Shown one piece after another: positions 1 through 12,010 of a DNA stretch of 64,000 bases; positions within the stretch are counted from its first letter, which is position 1, and each line of letters opens with the position of its first letter. Location of the stretch: positions 27,238,946 to 27,302,945 of the forward strand of contig CM022665.1 of the NCBI GenBank assembly GCA_012295275.1, in the 5' to 3' direction. Source of the DNA: Chrysomallon squamiferum. Its lineage: Eukaryota; Mollusca; Gastropoda; Neomphalida; Peltospiridae. The notes beneath the pieces were generated by a model. The model saw only the letters and a list, made by a program, of their open reading frames with translations. It was not told the origin of the DNA and did not search any database. The position numbers and the translations under genes were made by a program.

Positions 1-3000
1 TATCTCACACATTTCGTTTTTTTTTTTTTTTTATACTCCCACAACCAAATAATTCATTTATTTTTGTCCGTATTCAAATATTTAAAAAAAAAACAACTAG
101 AATTTAAATTTTTATTCCTTTGTTTACTAACTCTATAAAATACATGTAATGCTTAAAAGACATAGTTACATTTGAAATGTGTGAGATAAAGCAGTTGTGG
201 CTATGAATGAAGAGAAAAATTAATAAACACACTCTGACATTACTTAGTATTCACAGTATCTTTTCACAAGTGAGAAATATTTTAATTTAAACAAAAGAGC
301 TTAATAATTCTGGCCATTAACACATTAACAGTCATTCTAAATTCAGTGTTACGTCACAACAAAAAAAGCTGAAATTAATATGGAATGACTGTTTCTTGTG
401 GTCTGAAAAGAATTATTTGTTAGATTACTCAATCTGTATGCATAATGGCAAAGCCACAGAATAACTGACTATTAATATTATAGTAAATTCTGTATACAGA
501 GTAGGTATAGGTAATATTAGATTATTTCATGTAACATTGTGATAATATTAATTTTTCTCACCAGTTTCTGGTAATATAAATGTGTTCTGTTTAGTTATGT
601 ATGAAGCTAACCAACATTGTAGAATATGTAAATATTCTTAATTATATGTAACTGCAACCAAATTAGACTGGGTCAGTAGTCAAATATGCATATTCTTATG
701 CATAATTTGCACAAGCCCGGACCAGTAATGCATGTTTTATATTGTATTATAAATGTATATTGGCAGTATAATTTCATTTATAAATATAAACAGAACGATG
801 TATTATTAATAATATAAATCTGTAACTGCAATTAATATAAATTTATTATGGTAATATAAAGGCATGTTAATAATTTTCATTTTGGAAATATAAATATTAA
901 CTGAAAATATATACTTTAGCAGTGATCAGTTTTGCCATGCACTCTATGAATATAATTAACCCTGCCTGAAGCAAAAATATGAATAATTTTCTAGCTAAAG
1001 GAAACAAAGAAATAGATGTTGCTTTGAAAAATATGACCCAAATATGAATCATTCAGATAGGAATGCACTTAAAGAATAGAAAATATTAGTGAAATGAGAT
1101 AATGTAAATGACAGGCAAAACATAATATCTTTATGGATAGATAACGAAGGGAGATAAAATACAAAATGTCTGGTTAAAAAAAAAAAAAAATGTTTTTAAC
1201 TATTGCTTTATATCTGACATTAATTTTACATTTCTAGCTGTACAGTTTGAATTTTTATTATATAAACAGGATTAAACTGCATTAATAAAAGCTATACAAA
1301 CTATATTATCACTTTGATAAATAATAATTCTTAAGTAACATGTAATGCTTATATATATAATTTTGCATCAAACTATATTAAGAACCTATTATTTATATTA
1401 ATAAAATACATTTAAATTCTAATATGTGTTAAATACAACAAAATATTTACTTTCTGATTAAGTAAATTATAAAATCATTTTGATAAATTTAAAATGCCCC
1501 TTAGGCCTTTTATTTTACATGGCACTCTATCTAAATATCTGTAATATTAATAACACAATATTTATACGTAATCAATCATTTTCTAAATGTCAAATACTCC
1601 AAGCAAATTAGTTTTTGTAACTGAAAAAAAAAAAAAATATATATACACATATAAATCCTGAATATTTTTCAGTTTCAGTCTAGGCTGTTTGTTAGTAAAT
1701 CCCAATTAACTTTGTGTTATTTTATAAATACTTAAACTCCAGAATCTCTCACCAAAAGTAATCAGAATTACTTCTGAATAAAATCAACTGCTTCTATATC
1801 AGTTTTACACTATATTGCACTATATTAATGAAACATTGTTATGCTGACATTTAACATTTCATAAAGGTTACAGTGGAGAGATAATTTGACAGTATTTGGT
1901 AAGCAGTTTATAATCTATATATCAATTATCTACTTAAATGAATTTCATACAGGTTTAATTTGAGATTTAGTCATTTTAATACTGAAAATGCAAAACATAA
2001 ACTGGATGAGATTAGAGTTTAAAAAAAAAGTAATATCTATAACAATGTATTAATTTTATAATGTTTTTATTGATCATAAGAATATTTAATGAGGTGGAGA
2101 TGCACTGCTACTGAAAACTAATACATTTTCAACTTTAAATATCTTAAAACTAGTTAAGATATTAATATTTTACAGTAATAACCTTGACTTCTCAGTTTTT
2201 AAAAACTTCAGTTTAATTTCCTCTGTCAACAATCAGGGAAGAACTTTTTGTATTAAACTGTCAGTGAGTGAATCATTAACATAGACTCATTATTCATCAG
2301 CACTATATAGTATATGCGGTATATATCTTAAGTAAGCTGAAAACAGGATGGTTTCATTTTATTTCCTTACAACATGTGTCAACTTTGACATATGTGTCAT
2401 GTATTACAGCCATTTTTGATCTGTTTATTTTTTCTTTAAATTATTCAGTAATATTTTAGTTGGATAAAAAATAATGTTTATAGGTATGCAGAAATGAATG
2501 AAGTATAATACCATTTTATACAAAGTACAAGCTAGAACCTGTATTTTATAAAAAGTGTAATGGTAATGTAATAATTAATATATAATACAGTTACTTAGTA
2601 TATGTTTAGAAACAAGGACGTGTAATAACAGTACAATATTTTACAGAAATTGTTTGAATTATTTTTGTACAGTAATAAAGCAGAATTTAATAACAAATAT
2701 AATAAAATAATTAACTTTAACAAAGTTTCATTTTTCTAAAAGAAACAACAAACACCTCACACTCAACCCCCCCAAAATACATTAAAAAGACAAAACACCA
2801 CCAGCCTCAGAACCAACTAGAAAGACAAGACTATATATTATAGTTCCTCCACCTTAAAATATATGTGACAACACCATTTTGACAGTGATACATGTCCAGC
2901 CTGTTTAAACTTTGTCAAAATGTCATTTTACATGACAAAGTATGTGAAAAATAAAGTGTTTATATGTACTGTAAAGATCTTAAAAATGACCTTCACTGCA

Positions 3001-6000
3001 GATGTTGGTGAATCATTAATGTTTTATCTTATGATTCAAAGAAAGAAAAAGAGAAAAAGGGCAGGAGGTGGTTGTGAATATGTCAGTAAGAAATGTTTAA
3101 GAATTGCTATATTCTATCAACCATGGCATTTTGGGACAATGTCTTTATATCACGGAACAGTCTAATGGGAATAGCAATTATATGCTTTCATGATGACCAG
3201 TTCAAAGGGGAGATTGACAATACCTTTTCATTATAGCCACTGTACTGAAAATGGCAGTGTTGGCAATACAACTTTGTAAATATATTCTATATTGTATTTA
3301 CAAGAAAAGAAATATGATCATATAAATATTTATACGTTTACTAGGTAAATAAATAAACAAGGAAATATAGTAAAAGTAAGTGCATTAGGATTTAGGCCAA
3401 CTATATTACATAGCGTCTCAGTCTTCAGGGTTATAGTTCTTGTTTGGTTTCTTTTCTACCTTTTATAGGTGTTGACATATGCCAGTTTACACTGTTACTG
3501 AAACAGAAATTTGGAATTTCTATTCTGAATGGCAGTTTTCAGAAACAAACTATAGCAGTAATTTCCATCAAGAATGTGTACCTCTTGACTCATCTCTGTA
3601 AGACTGAAACTTTGTAAGATACTAAATCTTTCCTCCAAGATTTGGCTTCTAACCAAACTGACATATTATCTGCAACATCTACAATATCAAGAAACTGAAA
3701 ATAAATGGCTGTATTTCCTTTTAACATGGGCCTGTAATAATACCTGTAGTTTCATTATTAAAATTTCAATTTGGAATGGAATATTCCATCTGCTTATTAT
3801 CAGATGTGTATTTATACACATGTATATATATTTACATCTATGAGTTCTATTTTGAACTAGATGCATGTTTTTGATCAGTTACAAACATCTGGGCTGAACT
3901 ATTTGGGGCAGGTAAATGTTAGATCAAAATACAGAGTGTATTTCCTGAAACATAATCCCTGTTGTTGTCAGAGATTTCACAGTGACTGGGCAGACCAACT
4001 GATCTATGGTTCAGCCACAGCATATCCAAGTTCCAGACCAAATTTGGAAATCAAGCTACCACCATATGAGAGAAACCAAGCGAGAATGCAGGTGATTCCC
4101 TATGGTGTGTTTATCGACTGTAGTCAGTTATTCTTAATTACACAGTTCACTTTCCTTGTTCTTCTTTCAAGTTATCAGCTTGTTATAGTAATTTCTTACA
4201 GTAATTGCTGCCAAACAGTTGATTATTGTTGACTAGAACCCCAAAATTTTGAAGCTTATCATATTTACAGACATCTACTAAATGATTTTATTATTTAAAC
4301 AATTTGTGATCTTTTCTAAACTAAAGCCTAATTTTAATATTCTACAGATAATTTATTACATAATAACTATTTAAAGTTTTTTTGTTTACAGCTTTCTTTT
4401 GTTGATTTGCATTAAACAAACAGATCACTTTAACAATTTTTGTTGATATTCTCTTAATACCAAATTTTAACAGTTTTCATGTAACTTTCAGTAAAACTGT
4501 AGATTAATGAGTGGAACTAAATAGCTTAAAATTTACTGCATTTCAAATAGTACTTTGAAGATTCGTACTAAATGATTTTGATCTTATTTACTTATTTAAA
4601 AATGTTTATAGATCTAGAAGGATTTATTTAAAACTTAAAAAGTAGTCTGAAGTTAAGTTTCTCAAAATGGATGGTAAGTAAATAAATGATAAATATATTC
4701 TACAGAGTTGTTAAATCCATTTCTTTGACAACAAATTAATCTTTGTTACCTTCTATCTAACTCTGTTCTGGGTTGTTTGTTTTTTAAAAGCATTTAAAGT
4801 ATGTGAACTGGTACTATTTACAAATGTAAATAACATCACAGTCTACTCAAAATAAAAATACTGATACAATCAGTGTTTGAGAAGTCTTGATGATAAGTAA
4901 CCAAGGATTCTGGAGGCTTCACTTAACATAAAGGTCAAATGCCAAACACCTGATATTGTTAAAAGATCTATGGATGAAAAGCTATACCTGCATTACCAGC
5001 TTTAAGTCAGGTGTCAACTTACTGAACAATCAATAAGCCTGGAAAATAAAACTCAGCTTCTTAGTCATGAGGAAAGTTTTGACATGCAACATCTCTATGA
5101 AAATATGGACTATAATGGTGAGTCAGAGTAACTTTTACACAAAGGGTCAAGGTAGCTTGAGAAAGACCTGATGCAGTGCAGTAAATTCAGGTTGAAATAT
5201 CAAGTAACATGTTTTTGGTGGAACACAGTCGTAAAGGGTTAAAAGGGTATGGTATCAAGTTAAATTAACACAAAAGAAGATAAAAAAAGAAATGCTTGGA
5301 AAATATATTAGTAAATATTTGTATACCTTGACACATTTTAGTATTTATTATGATTAAGTGCTAGGATTGTGACTTTTTGCTTAAAGGCAAAAGAGGAAAC
5401 TGACTGCCACTGTTCCAAGACTTACTCTCATCAACAACCAGCAAAGAAACTGATTTGCACCTGAACACATACCAGAGTCTTAACACACTGTCGGTCACTA
5501 ACTGGAACAGGAAATAACTCAGCAGCTGCATTAAGGAGGATAGATTTGTATTGGATGATCTCTGAAGCATGCATTATGACCACTGAGATATTATACCTAT
5601 ATTCATGAAATATCTCTTTACATTGTTTGTGGATATAAACTGATACCAAAATTATTTAAAACTTCATTGCTAGATGGGGGATTTGTTTTGTTATTTTTTG
5701 TAGATATTTCTTCCCCACAAATACTTTGAGTGATGTTTTCTATACAAAAATGTTCTTCCTAAACAATTTCCACTGTTTTTGTTTTAAGTTATCTCCATTA
5801 TTTTGTAAGGGAGTATATGTTTTTTAAAGATCATTTCTTAGTTAAATGTTTTATCATGATCAAACAAAAAAATTTGCATTAAATACTTGCTAAAAATAGC
5901 AAAACTGTTGTAGTTGGAAGCAGGACAGATTCATAGCTTGCCCAGAGAAAACAGTCTAGTGGCACTTACAACAGAGCTACTTGTTGCAAGAAATTATGGC

Positions 6001-7103
6001 TGTTTGAAGTGTTTCTTTTTTTTCAGTGTTAAAAAATTTCAGTTAAAAAAAACAATGCAGAATTTCATGAGCAATGATTGTATTCAGTTACCTTGCTAAG
6101 AATATATTTCAAATCTTCGCTATTAAATTAGCTGTAAATTGAATTTCTGTATTGAAACTGGTTTTGAACAGAATCATTGTAACTACATGATATAACAGAA
6201 CTGGGTTACACAGCTAGTGTTTGTTACTAACATTGTACATGTTCATTTTATTAATGTTTTCTTGGCCGATATAGAAATAACAGCTGTTCACAAAACAACA
6301 TTTCCTTCAAATTCCTGATTGTTCATATGTTGCTACAGCTCACAATTCAATCTTAACAATAAATGGGTGTTTAACATCTCAACACATTTTAAAATTAACC
6401 ATTATGAGATGTCAAATCACTTTACATACATGTATGCACACAAGCATATATGCATGAATGTGCATGCACACACACAAGTATTTCTTATAGCCTCCAATGA
6501 TTTTAAAACATTATCCCAGAAACTCCTAGCTCTGAGTCTGATGATTTAACCTCTTTTTTCACATAAATATAGAATATATCTTATATACTAATTTTTATAT
6601 TCTAATTAATGGTTCAGTCATATTCTGATGATATGTCCAGTACAGATGTGCTCTAGAGCTATTTTTGATGATCAAACGAATGAGCATAAAGGAGTGATGT
6701 CAGTGTAACTATTTGGGTTCAACCTTGCTGACCTGTTAAACTCCACCTGTTCAAGTACTATTCAGTGTATATTCTCTATACACAAGGGTCACGTACAGAT
6801 CATTTGGTTCGTTCTAGTGACATCTGATATAGATTGACACACTTACTGTCACTAAATACTTAGTAAGTGTTATAAATGTACAAAATAAAATTATTTACTG
6901 ATACCTTGGCACATTTATATTATTATTAACAGAATATACTGGTCAAGATTTTTATAATAATCTCAATTATGGTGATTTGAGAGGAGAAATTTACTGCAAT
7001 TAATCCATGTCTATTGAGCAAGAGATGTTTTTACAGTTCTTATCCAAAACAAAGAAACATATATCATAGTTATAAAATTATATATTTGTCATTTGTATTC
7101 ATT

Positions 7104-7128
7104 ACACACACACACACACACACACACT
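7104..7128. repeat. (CA)n microsatellite
   Basis: About twelve uninterrupted CA dinucleotides, followed by a short degenerate CT-rich tail to about 7151. Confidence 0.9.
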
Positions 7129-7851
7129 CTTTCTCTGTCTGTCTCTCTCTACAGAGACACATAACACAATACAAATATACATACATATATCCATTCATAC
7201 AGGTTTAAACTCTGCTTGTTAAATTATATAGAACATTAAAACAAAAATGATTAAAGTTAAATAATAAATAATACTTCCTAAATAACACTGATTTAAAAAA
7301 AACTTTTACTGAAGTATGCAAAATAAATGTTGCTCACAAAACTGAAACTGAGATATCTTTACTAAAACATGTGTAAAACATCAGTTAGGTGTGTATATGC
7401 ATACCAAGAGAGTTCTTATCTTATTCTCGTGAACTAGAGAATATTTTCCATAGAACTGCCTGCTTGTATCAGTAGAATTTTTTTGACAGTTCTTTTTTCT
7501 TTTTTTTGCAAAGTGATATTTAAGACTTTATATTATATGCTTTATTATAGGTCTAAGATAAAAAAAAAAAAGGAAACTGATTGATAAATTATAAACACAT
7601 ATAATCTAACTGCAAACAGTTATGGCACAATTATGCCACATTGAGATATTGTGTGATCATATTTTAATTAACAAAAGATTAAATACAATATTACTAAAAA
7701 GTACATACTAAACCAAAATATAAATAAAAACATACCCACATCTTTAAAAATAAAACCTTTTACAAACTCCTAAAAAAAAATATATACCTTTCAGAAAATA
7801 TAACCATGCAAATAAAATAATTATTCAGTTAAAAGCAAACTTGAAAAGCAA

Positions 7852-7857
7852 ACTTAC
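7852..7857 (-). other. Splice donor of calpain exon B
   Basis: On the minus strand the exon ends ...CCATCT and is followed by GTAAGT, a consensus 5' splice site. It sits directly after the Arg-Pro-Ser codons, at the same codon and phase as the donor of exon A. Confidence 0.8.
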
Positions 7858-8079
7858 AGATGGCCTTAACCATTCAATCTCTCGTGGAGGATCCTGACTA
7901 AAAAACAAGGATTCATTTTCTGCAGGGAATTCTGGATCTTCAAAAAGACCCCCTTCTTCTGTTATATTTTCAGTAATTGCATCAAAGACTTGTTTATATA
8001 TTCCTATAAATGGATCCCTTCTGTCACGTCGGATTGAACGTCCTGGCAAATATCCCTTGAACATATCAAATATAGACAT
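7858..8079 (-). CDS. Calpain N-terminal coding exon B (alternative first coding exon, partial gene)
   Basis: The exon encodes 74 residues of the N-terminus of a calpain, an intracellular calcium-regulated cysteine protease. Residues 1-40 form a short basic leader (MSIFDMF..., then RSIRRDRRDPF). Residues 41-74 carry the conserved entry to the CysPc protease core: EEGGLFEDPEFPAEN, a Ser-Leu-Phe-Phe stretch, and a final Glu-Trp-Leu-Arg-Pro-Ser. In most calpains this last motif is Trp-Lys-Arg-Pro, so Leu is a small oddity. The catalytic Cys, His and Asn are not in this exon. The start is the first ATG after a strong acceptor (pyrimidine tract then CAG, exon from 8087). The coding part is exactly 74 codons and ends at a GTAAGT donor, phase 0. 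It aligns with exon A at 17441..17943 over about 53 residues, including D/N-P-F-x-G and Q-x-x-D-x-I-x-E-N. The rest of the gene must lie to the left of the window. The calpain assignment is secure; which family member it is cannot be decided. Confidence 0.82.
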
Positions 8080-8087
8080 TTTGAATG

Positions 8088-8105
8088 CTGATGAAAAGAC
8101 AGGCC
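8088..8105 (-). other. Splice acceptor before calpain exon B
   Basis: On the minus strand a pyrimidine-rich run (CCTGTCTTTTCAT) ends in CAG, eight bases before the exon B start codon. This suggests that exon B is not a transcription-start exon and that an untranslated exon is spliced to it. If exon A were spliced into this site the frame would meet a stop within about 35 codons, so A and B would have to be used alternatively. Confidence 0.65.
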
Positions 8106-8952
8106 GACCAAAATGTGTGTGGTGAAACCTTCAAAAGTGAACTACAAATGTTGTCAGCGACTTGAATTGACAATAACACTGTTTGTACACTTTTCACATA
8201 ACCTTTTCAGCTGCAAACCGGTTCAAACTGCAAAGGTGTAGCTTAAAAAAAGAAACTTTTCTTGTTTGGACACAAACATAAAGTTTGGCGTATGTTATCT
8301 GTGCATGGAATATGAAATGAGATAAATCCTCTATATAAACTGCAAGATGGCAGATTCTATGACCAGTACAGAGAAAGTAGAAATGTTGATGTGCATGGCT
8401 AGTTTCTCTGTTTGTGTGTGGGAAATATGTGTCACCTGAATAACAGGACATGGTGTAACAACGTCAGGAATGTGACGGGTGGTGTCCAGAACTCCCACTC
8501 ATTGAGGAAGAAAAGAGATAGTTAAGGTACATCTTAATTTAGCTGTTTTTCACAGATATTGTATATTGTACTATTTATTTCTTAAATAATACATATATAG
8601 TGATACAAGTTAGGTAAGAAATGTTAAACTATTTATACACCTGAAAACTCAAAACTGATATTCAAGTTACATTTGATCTGTTAAAGCTTGTACATCAACA
8701 CTGGCTAAAACCAAAGCTATCCAGGTAAGTCATAGACAACCTAGTTTGTTTTATTAATAGTTGATATCAATATAGCTGTATTAGCAACATTATATTTACA
8801 TGCTGACATTTCTGTATTCAAACAACATAAGAATATTAATTAACCTATTAAAGTAGGTCTATTGTACATTTTCAAAATTAACATCAACCCAATTCGTTAC
8901 TATTATACTATCTTTTATACTTCATTTGTTTTAGAAACATTATCAAAATCGA

Positions 8953-8954
<2 letters not shown>

Positions 8955-8992
<38 letters not shown>
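8955..8992. repeat. Poly(A) tract, 38 bases
   Basis: This is an uninterrupted run of A. It could be the tail of a retroposed sequence, but no recognisable body and no flanking duplication were seen next to it. Confidence 0.9.
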
Positions 8993-8994
<2 letters not shown>

Positions 8995-9419
8995 TCTAAT
9001 GACTAAGGCTTTCTGCATCAGTCAGTTTATAGGACAATCAAATGTTCTTGCTTGCGGCTTCTGCTCTTCAAGTTCTATAATGTGAAGATTATTCATGCAT
9101 GAAGATATCTATCTGTATATCGAAAATTACAATCACCATTCAATATGCCTGGTATAAAATTCTCAATTATTCACAGCAGCAAATGCCAAGCTGTTGTTGA
9201 TGTCAAACACAAGAAAGAACATTAATTCGGTTATTGATACTTCAAAAGAATACTAAACTTTTCATTATTGTACAGACATAATGGTTTCTTTTCCATTCGA
9301 GATTATGTTTACAACCATTTCATTTTTGGTCTGATATTTCACGAAATATTCTGTTGTCCATAACTGACCTCTAAATAATAGTAACAGCTAAGCTGAAGTT
9401 TTGCTCTGATTAGCTTCAG

Positions 9420-9482
9420 TGGAATGAAGCTCAGTGATAGAGTATACAGTTAGCCATGACCAGTTACTGAATCACTCCCACT
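9420..9482 (+). repeat. tRNA-like fragment, possible SINE remnant
   Basis: The sequence GAAGCTCAGTGATAGAG resembles the D-arm/A-box of a tRNA (AGCTCAGTGGTAGAG type). About 20-30 bases on, CAGTTACTGAATCACTCCC loosely resembles a decayed B-box/T-arm. It does not fold as a functional tRNA by eye, since there is no proper acceptor stem. A decayed tRNA-derived SINE is the best reading. Confidence 0.35.
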
Positions 9483-10920
9483 AGTGGTTGCTTGAAGTCA
9501 TATCATCTTTCTGTGTTTCAGTCAGTATCTGAGGCCATGATGTATAGATTTTCTTTTCATAACTAACAATCTTTTTAAACATATTTTTATATCTATAGTT
9601 ATGTGATGTCATAGATATGGTTAAGAACCATACAGATAATGAAAGTGAAACCCTGATGCTGCCAATCACTGGGCTATTTTTTTATTATTGATAAGCATGC
9701 AAGGGATCTTTTCCATTCAACTACCTACAGAATGGAATGCACATGTCATGAGCCCAAAGATACACCAAGGAAAAGTAAATAAAAAATCATCAAATTATAA
9801 ACCTTTTTTTTTTTCTTTTCTTTTTTTTTAAATAAATTCATGGGATTCATGATATGATAACATTTGCTATCATTAGTAAATGCAATGGTCGGGTTTGTGT
9901 AAAAAGTATTAAATATTATAAAGAAGTAATTCTTGTCTAATAAAGGGGATATGGAATAGCATAAATCCAAACTTTTAATTATTCTGATATTCATTAAATA
10001 ATTAACTAGTAATATCAGTAAGTAGTAATGGTAGTAGCTAGATAATATGACATTCTGATAATCATGGTATCAATGTTGACTCATCAGTTGTTGTTTTTTT
10101 CTCTGTCTGTTGGTAGCACATAGAAAAAACAAAATAAAATAAAATAAATAAAAATTTGGATGGAACAGGTCAGTTTCATTTGTTGATATCTGTAGTTTGG
10201 AATTAAATGGAACATACTTAAAGGGAAATAAACCTACAAGACTGCAAAGACGTCACATTAAATGAACACCCAATCTTAATTCTTTTGATACCGTTATCTT
10301 GTTGATAAACTCTCTGTGGAACATGTAATTTGTTCACAGATAACGCCTGTTAAAATCTCTGTTTAGAACGTCTGATGGCGGTCTCCTTATACACTTTAAA
10401 AATCATCACTTCTAAAAGTATTATAAATACTGACACTAGATAAATGCAGATTACTCATAATACATTTTGTTTATTTATTTACTGAAATAGCTGTTATGCA
10501 ACATTATTTATTTATTTAAAAATAATTTGGTTTCTGTTAGGACAATTTTCGCATTGTATATCTGTCTGTTGTTTTCATCATAATTTGATAGTTCTGACCT
10601 AGATTTGTTTACTGAGTTTTTATTATTATTATTAAAGAAAGTTTTGTCTTTATTACAAATACATTTTTTTTTTTTTTTTTTCATACTTTACCTTAAAAAT
10701 ATTTTTAAATGTTTTTGTTTTGGGGTTTTGTGTAAATACAAAATTATATAAATATGAATATCCAGGTTATAAATATAATACAGTTTGATTATCTTTGTTA
10801 ACAGATCTTAAAATTTAATAATCTATATGGTTTATTAAAAAGAAAAGAAAATCACAAAATAATATCTGGTACAAAAGCCACTTTGCAAAGTATTGATAAT
10901 ATATTCATATTGTCAACCAG

Positions 10921-10998
10921 TAATAATAACAACAACAATAACAGTAAAAATGATGAGGATAATAAATACTACTACTACTACTACTACGACTACTGATA
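10921..10998. repeat. Mixed trinucleotide array (AAT/AAC/ACT)
   Basis: Short runs of AAT, AAC and then seven ACT units follow one another. Low complexity, no coding sense. Confidence 0.75.
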
Positions 10999-11699
10999 AT
11001 AAAATGATTTGAATACAGGATATCTCTGAAGTGGTTAGAAAAAAAAAAAAGTAATTTGGCCTTATCTTACAAAATGACATAAATAGTCAACACGTTGACA
11101 TAAAATGTTTGACTGTATTTGCTTAATCAATACCACTAGCCTGACCACACAGGATGGCTAATAGCAAAATACTTTTATCTCCAATATCCAGAAGGAAATA
11201 AAAAAATAATAACCTGACCTTTACAACTTTAATACATCATTTTATAGCATGCACATAAAAATGTATAGATTTTCCATTATTATTTAGTAAAATGAAGGTA
11301 TATATTGCAAAAAATCATTATTTGTATTTGTATTGTTTTATTTTATTTTAAAGTGACGGTGATGGTGTAACATTTATTGTTAGTTTTTTTTTTATGTTGT
11401 CATTTATGTTTTCAATACATGTACATTGAAAAAGAAGGTGTATTTTATGTAACCTCACTTATACTTTTAATCTAATGTAACATAAAGTGTTAATGATTGT
11501 GGAAACCATTATAGCTGTGCATAAGTCTATTGCATTTTCAATTTATAACAAGAAAATGTAACATTTATCATCAATACTATTACATATAAATATATGAGCA
11601 GCATTATTGCACATACAACTAAGGATACTAAATAAACTGCTATATTAGTGTGTAGTATAACTGCAAATACTGTTAAGTATACTACATGCTACACACAAA

Positions 11700-12010
11700 C
11701 CTTTATATTATTAAGGTGTTAATATTATTATTACAGCACATATTATTAAGTATACTAAATACTGCACATACACATTTATATTAATGTAGTATCATTGCAC
11801 ATATTACTCTCTTTAAATACTGCTTATAAATCTTTATATTAATACAGTATCACTTATACATACCACTTTTGTACATAAAGATTTGTATTAGTATGGTATC
11901 ATTGCACATACTAGTTACTACAGTATTTTAACATATTGCATATAAAGTTTTATATTAGCATATTTTCACTGTATATACTATTTCATATAGTATTACAAAA
12001 TAAACCTTTA
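11700..12010. repeat. Diverged minisatellite, units of about 50-75 bp
   Basis: A motif of the form CTTTATATTAAT..AGTATCATTGCACATACTA recurs at about 11700, 11775, 11832, 11880, 11946 and 12004. Spacing varies because units have gained and lost bases. Looser copies extend left to about 11590. The repeat is old: no two units are identical. Confidence 0.6.

Larger units (their letters stand above)
1..7857. other. AT-rich, CpG-poor intron downstream of calpain exon B
   Basis: This stretch follows the splice donor of calpain exon B on the minus strand, so it is most simply the intron leading to the shared catalytic exons, which would lie outside the window. I looked on the minus strand for the expected next exon (the region around the catalytic Gly-Asp-Cys-Trp) and saw nothing. 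The DNA is extremely AT-rich, with many TAATATTA-type words, short poly(A) runs and few CG dinucleotides. The longest plus-strand open frame (3861..4232, 123 codons) matches no family I recognise, and I do not call it a gene. Somewhat more complex, non-repetitive patches lie at about 4860..5260 and 6640..6840; they could be old transposon remnants or regulatory DNA. Confidence 0.5.

Noticed and set aside
3861-4232. 123-codon plus-strand open frame, the longest in the left part of the window
   Set aside because: No recognisable domain, no codon-use contrast with the surroundings and no splice or promoter context; it lies antisense inside the calpain intron.
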